Shown: positions 10,316 through 18,689 of the stretch, piece by piece
Position numbering within the stretch: position 1 is the stretch's first letter
Layout of the letters: every line of letters starts with the position of its first letter
NCBI RefSeq assembly: GCF_900289145.1
Contig: NZ_OKQO01000005.1
Span: forward strand, 124,001 to 188,000
Direction of reading: 5' to 3'
Length of the DNA stretch: 64,000 bases
Source: Neobittarella massiliensis (ex Bilen et al. 2018)
Lineage (GTDB): Bacteria; Bacillota; Clostridia; Oscillospirales; Ruminococcaceae
The notes under the pieces: model-generated
Told to the model about the DNA's origin: nothing
Database searches by the model: none
Seen by the model: the letters and a program-made list of their open reading frames with translations, nothing else
Position numbers and translations under genes: made by a program

Positions 10316-11080
10316 ATGGAGCACTGGTTCACCGCCGAGGCTATCGACAGCGAGACCACCGCGATCAGCGAGTACCGCCATTGGGAACAGGTGCACAGCT
10401 ACCTGCTGCGGGGGCAGCGGCGGGCGCTGCTCATCGACAGCGGGCTGGGCGTGGGCGATATAGGGGCGGTGGTGCGGCAGCTGACCGCGCTGCCGGTGAC
10501 GGTAGCCACCACCCATGTCCACTGGGACCACATCGGCGGCCACCGCCATTTTTGCGACTTTGCCGTGCACCGGGCCGAGGTAGACTGGCTGGCCAAAAAG
10601 TTTCCCATCCCGCTGCAGGTGGTGCGGCAGAACCTGACTCGCGGCGGTCAAGTGTTCCCCGCCGGGTTCGAGCCGGGGGCCTATCAGGTGTTTCGCGGTG
10701 ATCCCAGCCGAGTGCTGCGCCACGGCGACTGTTTCGATCTGGGCGGACGGCAGATCCAGGTGCTGCACACGCCGGGCCACTCCCCCGGGCACCTGTGCTT
10801 TTACGAGCCGGCACGGGGCTACCTGTTCAGCGGCGATCTGATCTATGCCGGGCAGCTGGACGCCTTTTACCCCAGTACCGACCCCGAGGCATTTGCGCAG
10901 TCGGTACAGCGCGTGGCAGCGCTGCCGGTAAAAAAGCTGCTGCCCGGCCACTATACACTGGACATCTCCCCCGCGCTGATCGGCCGGGTGGATGCGGCAT
11001 TTTCACAGCTGCGGCAAAAGGGTCAGCTGCGTCAGGGATCGGGCATCTTTGACGGCGACGGTTTTTCGATCCATCTGTAG
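10316..11080 (+). CDS. MBL-fold metallo-hydrolase
   Basis: A 254-residue single-domain metallo-beta-lactamase-fold hydrolase. The zinc-binding signature THVHWDHIGGH is intact, with the later ligands in HTPGHSPGHLCFY, FSGDLIY and LLPGHY. The family includes glyoxalase II-like thioesterases and lactonases; the substrate cannot be assigned. ATG 10316 is preceded by GCAGGAGGAG; GTG 10313 directly upstream is an alternative start. It ends at a terminator shared with the convergent small gene at 11226-11426. Confidence 0.88.
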   Translation: MEHWFTAEAIDSETTAISEYRHWEQVHSYLLRGQRRALLIDSGLGVGDIGAVVRQLTALPVTVATTHVHWDHIGGHRHFCDFAVHRAEVDWLAKKFPIPLQVVRQNLTRGGQVFPAGFEPGAYQVFRGDPSRVLRHGDCFDLGGRQIQVLHTPGHSPGHLCFYEPARGYLFSGDLIYAGQLDAFYPSTDPEAFAQSVQRVAALPVKKLLPGHYTLDISPALIGRVDAAFSQLRQKGQLRQGSGIFDGDGFSIHL

Positions 11081-11171
11081 CTAAAACACAGCCGCGGGCG
11101 GCGGGGCTCGGCGTTAAGGCCAGGCTGGACCCCGGTGGGGCCCAGGACTGCGGCCCGTCTGTAAAAAGCAT

Positions 11172-11210
11172 AAAGAGGGGCAGAACACGGCTGTGCTCTG
11201 CCCCTCTTTT
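11172..11210. terminator. Bidirectional terminator
   Basis: AGAGGGGCAGA / TCTGCCCCTCT with A-rich and T-rich flanks. It can serve the plus-strand hydrolase and the minus-strand gene at 11226. Confidence 0.88.
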
Positions 11211-11225
11211 AAAGTGGTGGCCGCC

Positions 11226-11426
11226 CTACAACATCTGCTGCAGTTCGTCGCTGAGGTGTTTCATGTGGGTGATCTCGAACGAGACGGCCTGTTTGAGCAT
11301 CCCGTTATACAGGTCGCCCATCTCACCGGGCTGGCGGGGCTCGGCGTGCAGTTTGGCCAAGCCGTCCTCCAGCTCAGCGATCTTGTGGTCCATCAGCGCT
11401 TTTACGCGTTTTTGTGCTTCGTTCAC
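11226..11426 (-). CDS. Small helical protein, unknown
   Basis: A 66-residue acidic protein predicted to be mostly helical (NEAQKRVKALMDHKIAELED start, HMKHLSDELQQML end). No family is recognised. The chosen start is GTG 11426 because AAGGAGGA lies 7 nt upstream. An ATG 13 codons further out would put that ribosome site inside the coding sequence. It may be a small regulatory or structural protein; nothing more can be read. Confidence 0.7.
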   Translation of the reverse strand: MNEAQKRVKALMDHKIAELEDGLAKLHAEPRQPGEMGDLYNGMLKQAVSFEITHMKHLSDELQQML

Positions 11427-11554
11427 AGTAGTCTCCTCCTTGCAAGGTAAAGTATGGATACCCATAGTATGGCCCGAATCGCCGCCGGCAACGCCAAGAC
11501 GGCAAAATTTTTACCGCTCGCAGCGCACAAGACTCTCTGCACTGCGCCGACACT

Positions 11555-11583
11555 TTGCACTGCAAGAGCAGCTGTGCTACAAT
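11555..11583 (+). promoter_or_regulatory. Promoter of the GNAT gene
   Basis: TTGCAC - 17 bp - TACAAT, about 38 bp upstream of the ATG at 11622. Confidence 0.85.
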
Positions 11584-11621
11584 GATAGGCAGATATTTTA
11601 CTGTGAAGGAGGGACGGCGCT

Positions 11622-12143
11622 ATGCAGCTGCGGCCGACCAGAAAAGAGGACCTCGACCAGGTGATGGGTATCATCGGTCAGGCCATGACCTATATGAAAG
11701 CAGCCGGTATCGACCAGTGGCAAAACGGGTACCCCGACCGGCCGACCATCGAGGGGGACATCGCCACCGGCATCGGCTATGTGGCAGAAGATGAAGATGG
11801 CAGCGTGGTGGCCACGGTGGCGGTGACCTTTGACGGCGAACTCTCATACCGGCAGATAGAGGATGGCGCCTGGCTGACCGACGGGGCCGCGTACGCCACC
11901 GTGCACCGCATCGCCGTGCGGGCCAACTGTAAGGGGCGCGGGGTGTCCTCCTACATTCTGGCGCAGGTGGAGGCGATGTGCCGCCAGCGGCAGGTGGGCA
12001 GCATCCGGGTGGACACCCACCGCGACAACCGCTCTATGCAGCGGCTGCTGCAAAAAAACGGTTTTTCCCGCTGTGGGCGCATCTTCTTGTGCGGCGGCGC
12101 CGAGGACGGTCACGAGCGCATCGCCTTTGAAAAGGTATTATAG
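11622..12143 (+). CDS. GNAT-family N-acetyltransferase
   Basis: A 173-residue single-domain GNAT enzyme. The acetyl-CoA pyrophosphate loop is NCKGRGVSSYIL, preceded by the VHRIAVRA strand. DTHRDNRSMQRLLQKNGFSRCGRI is the usual motif B segment that closes over the cofactor. It acetylates an unknown amine substrate. ATG 11622 follows GAAGGAGGGA. It has its own promoter and terminator, so it is a single-gene unit. Confidence 0.88.
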   Translation: MQLRPTRKEDLDQVMGIIGQAMTYMKAAGIDQWQNGYPDRPTIEGDIATGIGYVAEDEDGSVVATVAVTFDGELSYRQIEDGAWLTDGAAYATVHRIAVRANCKGRGVSSYILAQVEAMCRQRQVGSIRVDTHRDNRSMQRLLQKNGFSRCGRIFLCGGAEDGHERIAFEKVL

Positions 12144-12146
12144 GTC

Positions 12147-12173
12147 GGGCGGGGCGGTGGCCCCGCCCTTTTT
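12147..12173 (+). terminator. Terminator of the GNAT gene
   Basis: GGGCGGGGC / GCCCCGCCC with a GGTG loop and five T residues. Confidence 0.9.
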
Positions 12174-12335
12174 ATATCGCCGCTGATACACTGCTGTACA
12201 GGTGCACACAGCGGTGATCAGGGTGCTTTTGAGGGCTGCCCCTTTTATGGGCAGCAAGAACTACCAACCTTGTAGATATTCTTTTGTTCAACCCGACAAT
12301 TATCCAAACTATTCATAATTTGTTACAAATTATGC

Positions 12336-12365
12336 TTGAAATTGTACACAAAACACAAGTACAAT
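12336..12365 (+). promoter_or_regulatory. Promoter of the 12436 gene
   Basis: TTGAAA - 18 bp - TACAAT in a locally AT-rich stretch (12270-12380). Confidence 0.78.
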
Positions 12366-12435
12366 AAAGACATAAAGAGATGTTGGTACCGCATTTTTAC
12401 TGCGATACCGGCACCGTATAGAGGGAGTGTTGTTT

Positions 12436-12876
12436 ATGTCACTGGAAAAAGTGCAGGGCTTTATCAGGTTCATTCAAGACCAGAAGGGGCAGGAGCAAGA
12501 CTACATCAAGCGGCTGCAGAACTGGGGCCGGTTTTTGGATTCCAACAACCCGTCAGACCCCTCGAACCCGGCATACAACAGCATGCGGGCCGACGAGGAG
12601 GCGCGTATCCTAGAGGAGATCATCGCCACCGAGAAAAAGCGGATGTCCAAAAAGGCCGATCAGTACGACAACTACCGCAGTCATGTGCTGGCGCAGGAGA
12701 AATGCGCCCGCCTGTTCGCCGAACTGGCCGATATGGCCAAAGAGGACGACTACCAGGTGACGGCCCACGACCTGATCTCACACATCGGCGGCGAGGTGAC
12801 CAACATCATCCTGCAGTACCCCGACAGCGATGTGGACACGATCTTAAAAAAGGTGGTCAAAAAATTCACCGAATAG
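12436..12876 (+). CDS. Hypothetical helical protein
   Basis: A 146-residue soluble, strongly helical and charged protein beginning MSLEKVQGFIRFIQDQKGQE, without a signal peptide or membrane segment. No family is recognised. A central stretch rich in Lys/Glu (about residues 55-100) could form a coiled coil. ATG 12436 follows GAGGGAG; a GTG three codons upstream overlaps that site and is less likely. It has its own promoter and terminator. Confidence 0.72.
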   Translation: MSLEKVQGFIRFIQDQKGQEQDYIKRLQNWGRFLDSNNPSDPSNPAYNSMRADEEARILEEIIATEKKRMSKKADQYDNYRSHVLAQEKCARLFAELADMAKEDDYQVTAHDLISHIGGEVTNIILQYPDSDVDTILKKVVKKFTE

Positions 12877-12887
12877 ACGCGCTCTTT

Positions 12888-12933
12888 GGGGCGGCGGGCG
12901 CTTCGTTTCAGGCGGCTGCCGCCCCGTTTTTTT
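12888..12933 (+). terminator. Terminator of the 12436 gene
   Basis: GGGGCGGC / GCCGCCCC with a 22-nt loop, followed by G and seven T residues. Confidence 0.8.
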
Positions 12934-13017
12934 CACATATCGGCCCTGCTCCGCACACTGCAGCGGCGGGGCCCACCGCCCGGGACGAGCTGCCCTGGGC
13001 ACGAGAGGCGGTCACAC

Positions 13018-14622
13018 ATGAAACTGACATTTTACGGCGCAGCCCACGAGGTCACCGGCAGCTGCCACTGCATCGAGGTGGCGGGCAAACGCATTCTGAT
13101 AGACTGCGGCCTACAACAGGGCCGCGATGAAAAAGACGACCAACAGCTGCCGTTTAAGGCCGACAGCATCGACTGTGTGCTGATCACCCACGCCCACATC
13201 GACCATTCGGGGCGGCTGCCGCTGCTGGTAAAAAACGGCTTTCACGGGCAGATATTCGCTATCGAGGCCACCTGTGAACTGCTGAGCATCATGCTGCGCG
13301 ACAGCGGCCACATCCAGGAGATGGACGCCCAGTGGGAGAACCGCAAGCGCGACCGCAGCGGCAAAGACCTGGTGGAGCCGCTGTACACCGCCCAGGACGC
13401 CGAGGCGGTGCTGCCCTACTTGGTACCCTGCCAGTACGGGCAGCCGGTGCAGGTGTGCGACGGGGCGACGGCAGTATTTTTCGACGCCGGCCACCTGCTG
13501 GGTTCCTCTTCGGTGGAGCTGCTGCTGGAAGAGAGCGGCACACGCAAAAAGGTGGTATTCTCGGGCGATATCGGCAACACCGATCAGCCCATCATCCGCG
13601 ACCCACAGCACCTGACCGACGCCGACTACGTGGTGATGGAGAGCACCTACGGCGACCGCTCTCACCCGCCAGCTACCGACTACACTGCCGATCTGGCGCG
13701 CATCATCGACGAGACGCTGGGGCGCGGCGGCAACGTGATCATCCCCTCATTCGCGGTGGGACGCACCCAGGAGCTGCTGTACTTTATCCGCGACATCAAG
13801 GAGCGGGGCCTGGTGCGGCGGCCAGATTTTCCGGTGTATGTCGACAGCCCGCTGGCGGTAGAGTCGACTCGTATCTACGCCCGGCAGCTGCACACCTACG
13901 CCGACAGCGACGCACAGGCCATCTTGCGGCGGGGCAAAGACCCGCTCTCTTTTCCCGACCTGCACCTGTGCCAGACCAGCGAGGAATCTAAGCTGCTCAA
14001 CTTTGAGCACACCCCCAAGATCATCATCTCGGCCAGCGGCATGTGTGAGGCCGGCCGCATCCGCCACCACCTGAAGCACAACCTGTGGCGCCCCGAGTGC
14101 ACTGTGGTGTTCGTGGGCTACCAGGCAGAGGGGACGTTGGGGCGCATTTTGCTGGAGGGGGCCAAAGAGGTAAAGCTGTTTGGCGAGCAGATCGCCGTAA
14201 AGGCCCGCATCGTCAACTTCCCCGGTCTCTCGGCCCACGCCGATAAGGAGGGGCTGCTGCGGTGGGCAGAGTCTTTTTCACCCCGGCCCCGGCAGATCTT
14301 TGTGGTGCACGGCGAAAACACCGTGTGCGACAAATTCGTGGGGGCGCTGACTCTGCGGGGATTGGCGGCCCACGCACCCAACTTTATGGAGATCTACGAC
14401 CTCGTCAGCGGCCAGATGCTGGCCCAGGGGCGCAGCTACCAGCAGCTGCACCCGCTGCTGGAGGGGCCCAGAAACGGCTCTTCTAACCAGGCTTTTGCCC
14501 GGCTGGTGACTGCCGGCTCGCGCCTGTTGGACGTTATCGGCCACAACGCCGGCGGCGCCAACAAAGATCTGGCCAAATTCCGCGACCAGATCCTGGCGCT
14601 GTGCGACAAGTGGGACCGGTAA
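13018..14622 (+). CDS. Beta-CASP MBL-fold RNA metallo-hydrolase
   Basis: A 534-residue enzyme of the CPSF73/RNase J-like beta-CASP group. The metallo-beta-lactamase motif is THAHIDHSG, and later metal ligands are in DAGHLLGSSSVEL and VVFSGDIGN. The inserted beta-CASP domain begins near VVMESTYGDRSH (motif A). IIISASGMCEAGRIRHHL and FPGLSAHADKEGLL mark motif B/C and the RMMBL domain. It probably acts as a ribonuclease on RNA in the cytoplasm; which RNA is unknown. Clostridia usually carry this protein besides RNase J. ATG 13018 was chosen at the family N-terminus (MKLTFYGAAHEVTGSCH); the upstream site is weak (GAGAGGCGG). The 200 bp after the stop lead to the tRNA promoter. Confidence 0.9.
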   Translation: MKLTFYGAAHEVTGSCHCIEVAGKRILIDCGLQQGRDEKDDQQLPFKADSIDCVLITHAHIDHSGRLPLLVKNGFHGQIFAIEATCELLSIMLRDSGHIQEMDAQWENRKRDRSGKDLVEPLYTAQDAEAVLPYLVPCQYGQPVQVCDGATAVFFDAGHLLGSSSVELLLEESGTRKKVVFSGDIGNTDQPIIRDPQHLTDADYVVMESTYGDRSHPPATDYTADLARIIDETLGRGGNVIIPSFAVGRTQELLYFIRDIKERGLVRRPDFPVYVDSPLAVESTRIYARQLHTYADSDAQAILRRGKDPLSFPDLHLCQTSEESKLLNFEHTPKIIISASGMCEAGRIRHHLKHNLWRPECTVVFVGYQAEGTLGRILLEGAKEVKLFGEQIAVKARIVNFPGLSAHADKEGLLRWAESFSPRPRQIFVVHGENTVCDKFVGALTLRGLAAHAPNFMEIYDLVSGQMLAQGRSYQQLHPLLEGPRNGSSNQAFARLVTAGSRLLDVIGHNAGGANKDLAKFRDQILALCDKWDR

Positions 14623-14763
14623 TAGCCAGCGGTAAATACAGGCGGGCTGTCAGCAGTGGGCAGGCGGCCCCTGTCTCTGCCGCACCGGGCACACGGGGGC
14701 GATTTCTCCTCGGCCGGCCAGGCGGATATCGAGCGTTTTGACGGGGCGGCAGCAAAAACGGGC

Positions 14764-14792
14764 TTGACGCCGCGGCAGGTTGATGGTATAAT
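14764..14792 (+). promoter_or_regulatory. Promoter of tRNA-Leu
   Basis: TTGACG - 17 bp - TATAAT, 35 bp before the mature tRNA end. Confidence 0.92.
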
Positions 14793-14827
14793 CATTTTTG
14801 CTATCCGGTACTGCCAGATAGCAATAT

Positions 14828-14914
14828 GCAGATGTGGTGGAATAGGCAGACACGCTACTTTGAGGGGGTAGTGGACGTTCGTCCGTGTGGGTTCAAGTCC
14901 CGTCATCTGCACCA
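14828..14914 (+). tRNA. tRNA-Leu (GAG)
   Basis: The acceptor arms GCAGATG and CATCTGC pair fully and are followed by A and an encoded CCA. The anticodon stem CTACT / GGTAG holds the 7-nt loop TTGAGGG, giving anticodon GAG (reads CUC/CUU). A long variable arm (TGGACGTTCGTCCGTG) and GGTTCAAGT T-loop fit a class II leucine tRNA. Confidence 0.96.
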
Positions 14915-14955
14915 AAAAGACATACTTTCCGCTAAGAGGAAGGTATGTCTTTTTT
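14915..14955 (+). terminator. Terminator of tRNA-Leu
   Basis: AAAAGACATAC pairs with GTATGTCTTTT, with a further TTTCC/GGAAG helix inside, then a T-run. Confidence 0.88.
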
Positions 14956-15114
14956 ATACCCCAAATGTGCTGTCATTTAAATGCACGGTCAGGCAAAAAA
15001 GATGTACTGACAAATACCGATTTATCAAAAGGACACTGTAATGTTAATCTGCGTTGCTTGCCGCAACAGGCTATCCTCCGTATCATTAGTGGCAAGGTAA
15101 GGAGGTCATTCCTG

Positions 15115-15624
15115 ATGCTAAAAGAAAACATAAAAACAATAAGAAAATCCAAAGGGCTTTCACAAGAGGAACTTGCAATCAAGTTGAATGTGGTGAGACA
15201 AACGATCTCTAAATGGGAGCAAGGCCTGTCGGTTCCAGATGCCGATATGTTGATTTCCATATCAGAGGTATTTGAAACACCTGTAAGCACACTGCTTGGA
15301 GAAACCGTTGTCGAGGCGAAAGCGGATGATCTAAAAGCGATTTCCGAGAAACTTGAGGTCATAAACCTGCAACTCGCCCACAGGAAAACAGCGAGACAAA
15401 AAGCGATCCATTGGCTTTTTATCTTATTGTGTGCGGTTATAGTGGCTGTTTTTGCAGTCCTGATCATATTAAATAGTCCCTACTTGGGTTGGGATTATAG
15501 CCACCCCGAACCCGCAGTTGCAGGAGTCGTGTTTCACGCATTTGAGTGGCTGTTCGTTCGAATAGCACCGCTTGCCTTGATCGGCGCATTCGTTGGGGTT
15601 TTCTTAACGCGGAAGAAGGTGTGA
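15115..15624 (+). CDS. XRE-family regulator with C-terminal membrane segments
   Basis: A 169-residue protein. The helix-turn-helix at residues 1-65 (IRKSKGLSQEELAIKLNVV, RQTISKWEQG, then DADMLISISEVF) is of the XRE/Cro type. A linker of about 35 residues leads to two hydrophobic segments (about 100-122 and 145-164), so the DNA-binding domain is probably tethered to the membrane. ATG 15115 has AAGGAGGT 9 nt upstream. The gene is visibly more AT-rich than its neighbours and sits directly behind a tRNA gene, which suggests horizontal acquisition; no integrase or duplicated tRNA end is seen. Target unknown. Confidence 0.85.
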   Translation: MLKENIKTIRKSKGLSQEELAIKLNVVRQTISKWEQGLSVPDADMLISISEVFETPVSTLLGETVVEAKADDLKAISEKLEVINLQLAHRKTARQKAIHWLFILLCAVIVAVFAVLIILNSPYLGWDYSHPEPAVAGVVFHAFEWLFVRIAPLALIGAFVGVFLTRKKV

Positions 15625-15724
15625 GTTTGCCTAACTTTTTTAGAAGACAGTCGATAAAAAATCCCAGTTTATCTATAATCATTTAGTTTAACTACTGCTA
15701 GAAATCATTTTGCGCTATGATTGC

Positions 15725-15758
15725 AAAAAGATCGCCGGCTCAAGTTGGCGGTCTTTTT
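15725..15758 (+). terminator. Terminator of the XRE gene
   Basis: GATCGCC / GGCGGTC stem (one G-T pair) between an A-run and five T residues. Confidence 0.85.
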
Positions 15759-16037
15759 CTATTTATCGGCAGAGCGCCGCTATACAAACCTATTCCTTGT
15801 CGCATAAGAGCAGCTGTTCTGCGGCACAGAAAAATGGGCAAAACAGCCGCTTTTTATCGATGTTCTACACGCTGCCCGTTAAAAGGGCCGGGGATACGGC
15901 CGCCACCATTGGGCGGCTCCAGCCGGTACAGGCCGGCATCATCATGTCCGAAAACAGCGAGACATTTTTTGAGTATATGCTAAAATAGATGCAGAGCCCA
16001 GCCCGATCGCGGCGGGAGCTTGATAGGAGGTGGTGCT
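15759..16037. other. Intergenic, possible gene remnant
   Basis: No complete gene is visible. A plus-strand frame ending at 15988 gives a protein-like tail (GRLQPVQAGIIMSENS, then FFEYMLK and stop) without a plausible start, which could be the end of a decayed gene. An AT-rich segment at 15965-15990 may hold the promoter of the Ada-AlkA gene. Confidence 0.3.
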
Positions 16038-17498
16038 GTGATAAAAAGCAGCAGAGGGTTATATACGGCGTTCGCGGCAAGAGACGCGCGCTTTGACGGG
16101 CGCTTTTTTGTGGGTGTCTCTTCCACCGGGATCTACTGCCGCCCCGTGTGCTGGGCAAAGATGCCCAAAGAGGAGAACTGCACCTTTTTTACCACCGCGG
16201 CGGAGGCGGAGCAGGCGGGATACCGGCCGTGTCTGCTTTGTCGGCCGGAACTGGCTCCCGGCCAGTCGCCTGTTGACGCCAGTGCCGCGCTGGCCCATAA
16301 GGCGGCGCACCTTCTCGAAGAGAACTGCGGCAGTGGGCAGAGTCTAGAAGATCTGGCGGCACAGCTGGGGTGCACCGGCCGCCATCTGCGCCGCGTATTT
16401 GCCGAGGAATTTCACGTATCACCGGTCCAATATCTGCAGACCTGCCGACTGCTGTTGGCTAAAAACCTGCTCACCGACACAGCGCTTTCGGTGACAGAAG
16501 TGGCGATGGCCGCGGGATTTGGCAGTTTGAGCCGGTTCAACACCCGGTTTAAAGAGCAGTATCAACTCTCCCCTACCGCCCTGCGAAAAGCCCCCGCCAA
16601 AGCCACACCGCACCCCGGCAGTATCACTTTGGCGCTGGGGTACCGGCCCCCATACCAGTGGGATAAGATGCTCGATTTTTTGGCCGGGCGGGCCATCGCC
16701 GGGGTAGAGCGTGTGCAGGACGGCACCTATGGGCGCACAGTCTGGCTAAAGGACCGTTTGGGCCGGCCGCTGACCGGCTGGATAGAGGTGACACATCTGC
16801 CGAAAAAAAGCGCCCTGCAGGTGACGGTGAGCGAAACGCTGCTGCCGGTACTGCCGCAGGTGTTGGCGAGAATTCGGCGCCTGTTTGACCTGTACTGCGA
16901 CCCGGATACGGTGTATCGCGCGCTGCAGAGCATGGATGAGATACGCCCCGGCCTGCGTGTGCTTGGGACCCGTGTACCGGGGTGCTTCGACGCCTTTGAG
17001 ATGGCCGTGCGCACCGTGTTGGGCCAGCAGATCACGGTGCGGGCAGCCAGCACGTTGACCGCCCGTTTGGCCACCGCTTACGGAAAGCCGATAGAGACCG
17101 GTATCGACGGATTGAGCCGCCTGTTTCCGACCCCGGCCGATATCGCGGCGCTGGGGCCGAATATCGAGACTCAGCTGGGCCAGCTGGGGGTGATCGCCGC
17201 CCGGTCGCGTACCATCTACGCGCTGGCTCTGGCGCTCATGCGTGGAGAGATCGTTCTGGGCCCGTGCGCTCAGCCGCAGGAAGAGATGCAAAAGCTCTTG
17301 CAGATCCGCGGGATCGGGAGTTGGAGCGCCCAGTATATGGCCATGCGGGCCATGCAGTGGCCCGACGCTTTCTTAGAGACCGATGCCGGTGTCAAAAAGG
17401 CACTGGCGCCCCGCTCGCCCGGAGATGCGCTGGCTCTGGCAGAGAAGTGGCGGCCTTGGCGCAGTTACGCCACCGTCAGTTTGTGGAATGCCCTGTAG
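16038..17498 (+). CDS. Ada-type regulator fused to AlkA DNA glycosylase
   Basis: A 486-residue three-domain fusion. Residues 1-85 are the Ada zinc domain that takes methyl groups from phosphotriesters: GIYCRPVC plus PCLLC supply the four cysteines. Residues about 90-185 are an AraC-type helix-turn-helix pair (SLEDLAAQLGCTGRHLRRVF; VTEVAMAAGFGSLSRFNTRF). Residues about 195-480 are an AlkA-like 3-methyladenine glycosylase with the helix-hairpin-helix LLQIRGIGSWSAQY and the catalytic Asp in FLETDAGVKK. It should sense alkylation, activate transcription and excise alkylated bases. GTG 16038 has AGGAGGT 8 nt upstream. ogt follows within 70 bp, probably co-transcribed. Confidence 0.93.
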   Translation: MIKSSRGLYTAFAARDARFDGRFFVGVSSTGIYCRPVCWAKMPKEENCTFFTTAAEAEQAGYRPCLLCRPELAPGQSPVDASAALAHKAAHLLEENCGSGQSLEDLAAQLGCTGRHLRRVFAEEFHVSPVQYLQTCRLLLAKNLLTDTALSVTEVAMAAGFGSLSRFNTRFKEQYQLSPTALRKAPAKATPHPGSITLALGYRPPYQWDKMLDFLAGRAIAGVERVQDGTYGRTVWLKDRLGRPLTGWIEVTHLPKKSALQVTVSETLLPVLPQVLARIRRLFDLYCDPDTVYRALQSMDEIRPGLRVLGTRVPGCFDAFEMAVRTVLGQQITVRAASTLTARLATAYGKPIETGIDGLSRLFPTPADIAALGPNIETQLGQLGVIAARSRTIYALALALMRGEIVLGPCAQPQEEMQKLLQIRGIGSWSAQYMAMRAMQWPDAFLETDAGVKKALAPRSPGDALALAEKWRPWRSYATVSLWNAL

Positions 17499-17567
17499 AG
17501 GGCCTTTTGCGGCCGCCGCTAGGTAGATCTATTGCCGTTTATAATGAGAAAAGAGAGGATGAGACCC

Positions 17568-18107
17568 ATGCAGCATCTGTACCTCCGAACATGTAAAACA
17601 CCGCTGGGCAACATTTTACTGGCCGGTGACGACATCGGCTTGACCGGGCTGTGGTTTGAGGGCGAAAAGTATTTTCCCACCGATCTTTTCGCGCAAGAGC
17701 ACCGGCAAGACCACCCCATTTTTGTAAAGACAGAGCGCTGGTTAGACACCTATTTTTCTGGCCGGGAGCCGGGTGAGCTGCCGCCTGTCCACATGGTCGG
17801 CACCCCGTTTCAGCTGGCTGTATGGGAGGTGCTCTGCCACATCCCATACGGACAGACTACGACCTACGGGGCGATCGCCCGCCAGATCGCCGCGCAAAAC
17901 GGGTTGCCGCACATGTCGGCCCAGGCAGTGGGCGGCGCTGTGGGGCACAACAGCATCTCTATCATCGTCCCGTGCCACCGCGTGGTCGGCAGCACCGGCA
18001 GCCTGACGGGGTATGCAGGTGGCATCGATAAAAAGATCGCCCTGCTCAAATTGGAGCAGGTAGATCTATCGGGGCTCTTTGTCCCCCGTAAAGGAACTGC
18101 GCTCTAA
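17568..18107 (+). CDS. ogt: Methylated-DNA--protein-cysteine methyltransferase
   Basis: A 179-residue suicide repair protein that takes methyl groups from O6-methylguanine. The active-site motif is IIVPCHRVVG, preceded by the DNA-binding helix region TPFQLAVWEVLCHIPYG and the AQAVGGAVGHN stretch. A short N-terminal domain precedes it, as in Ogt/AdaB. ATG 17568 is preferred: GAGAGG lies 9 nt upstream, whereas the ATG at 17559 abuts that site. It forms an adaptive-response pair with the Ada-AlkA fusion just upstream. Confidence 0.95.
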   Translation: MQHLYLRTCKTPLGNILLAGDDIGLTGLWFEGEKYFPTDLFAQEHRQDHPIFVKTERWLDTYFSGREPGELPPVHMVGTPFQLAVWEVLCHIPYGQTTTYGAIARQIAAQNGLPHMSAQAVGGAVGHNSISIIVPCHRVVGSTGSLTGYAGGIDKKIALLKLEQVDLSGLFVPRKGTAL

Positions 18108-18449
18108 CCCCCATAGCGGGCCGGCCGACGCGCGCTGACACACTGAGTGCCGCCATTTATTTTTATGGAGGTATCTCGTTTCAGCAGATGTCACACAGGC
18201 GTCTGCCACTCTGTCCCCGCCCTACTGCCGCGCCCATATAAAAAGGCCCTGCACCCAGTGAGGTGCAGGTGCGTATTGGGGGCGTACCGCATATAGCGTT
18301 GCTCCCGACAGTCCGATCGAGGCCGCCGGCCGAGTTCATACATTTCTCTATGTGTATGTGTACGTATACGGCGAATTGCCGGCATACCGACAGCCGGCCA
18401 GGTCTGCCGCGGCGCTGGTCAGCTATGTACCTGCCTTTTTAAAGGGCAG
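18108..18449. other. Intergenic between convergent ogt and XRE genes
   Basis: No gene seen. It holds the minus-strand terminator at 18240-18269 and a tract of repeated TATGTGTATGTGTACGTA type near 18350. Confidence 0.5.
18240..18269 (-). terminator. Probable terminator of the small XRE gene
   Basis: On the minus strand CCTGCACC pairs with GGTGCAGG and is followed by GCCTTTTTAT. It lies 180 bp after the stop at 18450. Confidence 0.7.
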
Positions 18450-18689
18450 TCACTGCCTGTCTTCCCGCGCCTGCTGCCGGCGCACCTCTTCCTTGAGGGC
18501 ATCTATACTTATATCAAGCACTGTGGCGATGAACACGGCATTATCCAACCCCACATTGGCTCGGCCGTGTTCGATACGCTGGTAATACTCGATAGAAATA
18601 TTGCACATTTCGGCCATATTGGCCTGTGTCAGATGGTTTTCCTCGCGATATTGCCGCACTTTTTGAGAAAATATTTCATGTATTGACAT
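18450..18689 (-). CDS. Small XRE-family transcriptional regulator
   Basis: A 79-residue protein that is almost entirely one Cro/CI-type helix-turn-helix domain: FSQKVRQYREENHLTQANMA, then EMCNISIEYYQRIEHGRANV with the recognition helix and typical ERG-like turn. ATG 18689 is chosen because GAGGAGGT is 5 nt upstream; upstream ATGs lack a site. The 470-bp upstream region is AT-rich and holds no gene, so autoregulation there is plausible but not shown. Confidence 0.85.
   Translation of the reverse strand: MSIHEIFSQKVRQYREENHLTQANMAEMCNISIEYYQRIEHGRANVGLDNAVFIATVLDISIDALKEEVRRQQAREDRQ

Noticed and set aside
14904-16037. An attachment-site duplication of the tRNA-Leu 3' end
   Set aside because: No second copy of the CCCGTCATCTGCACCA end was found downstream to 16 kb.
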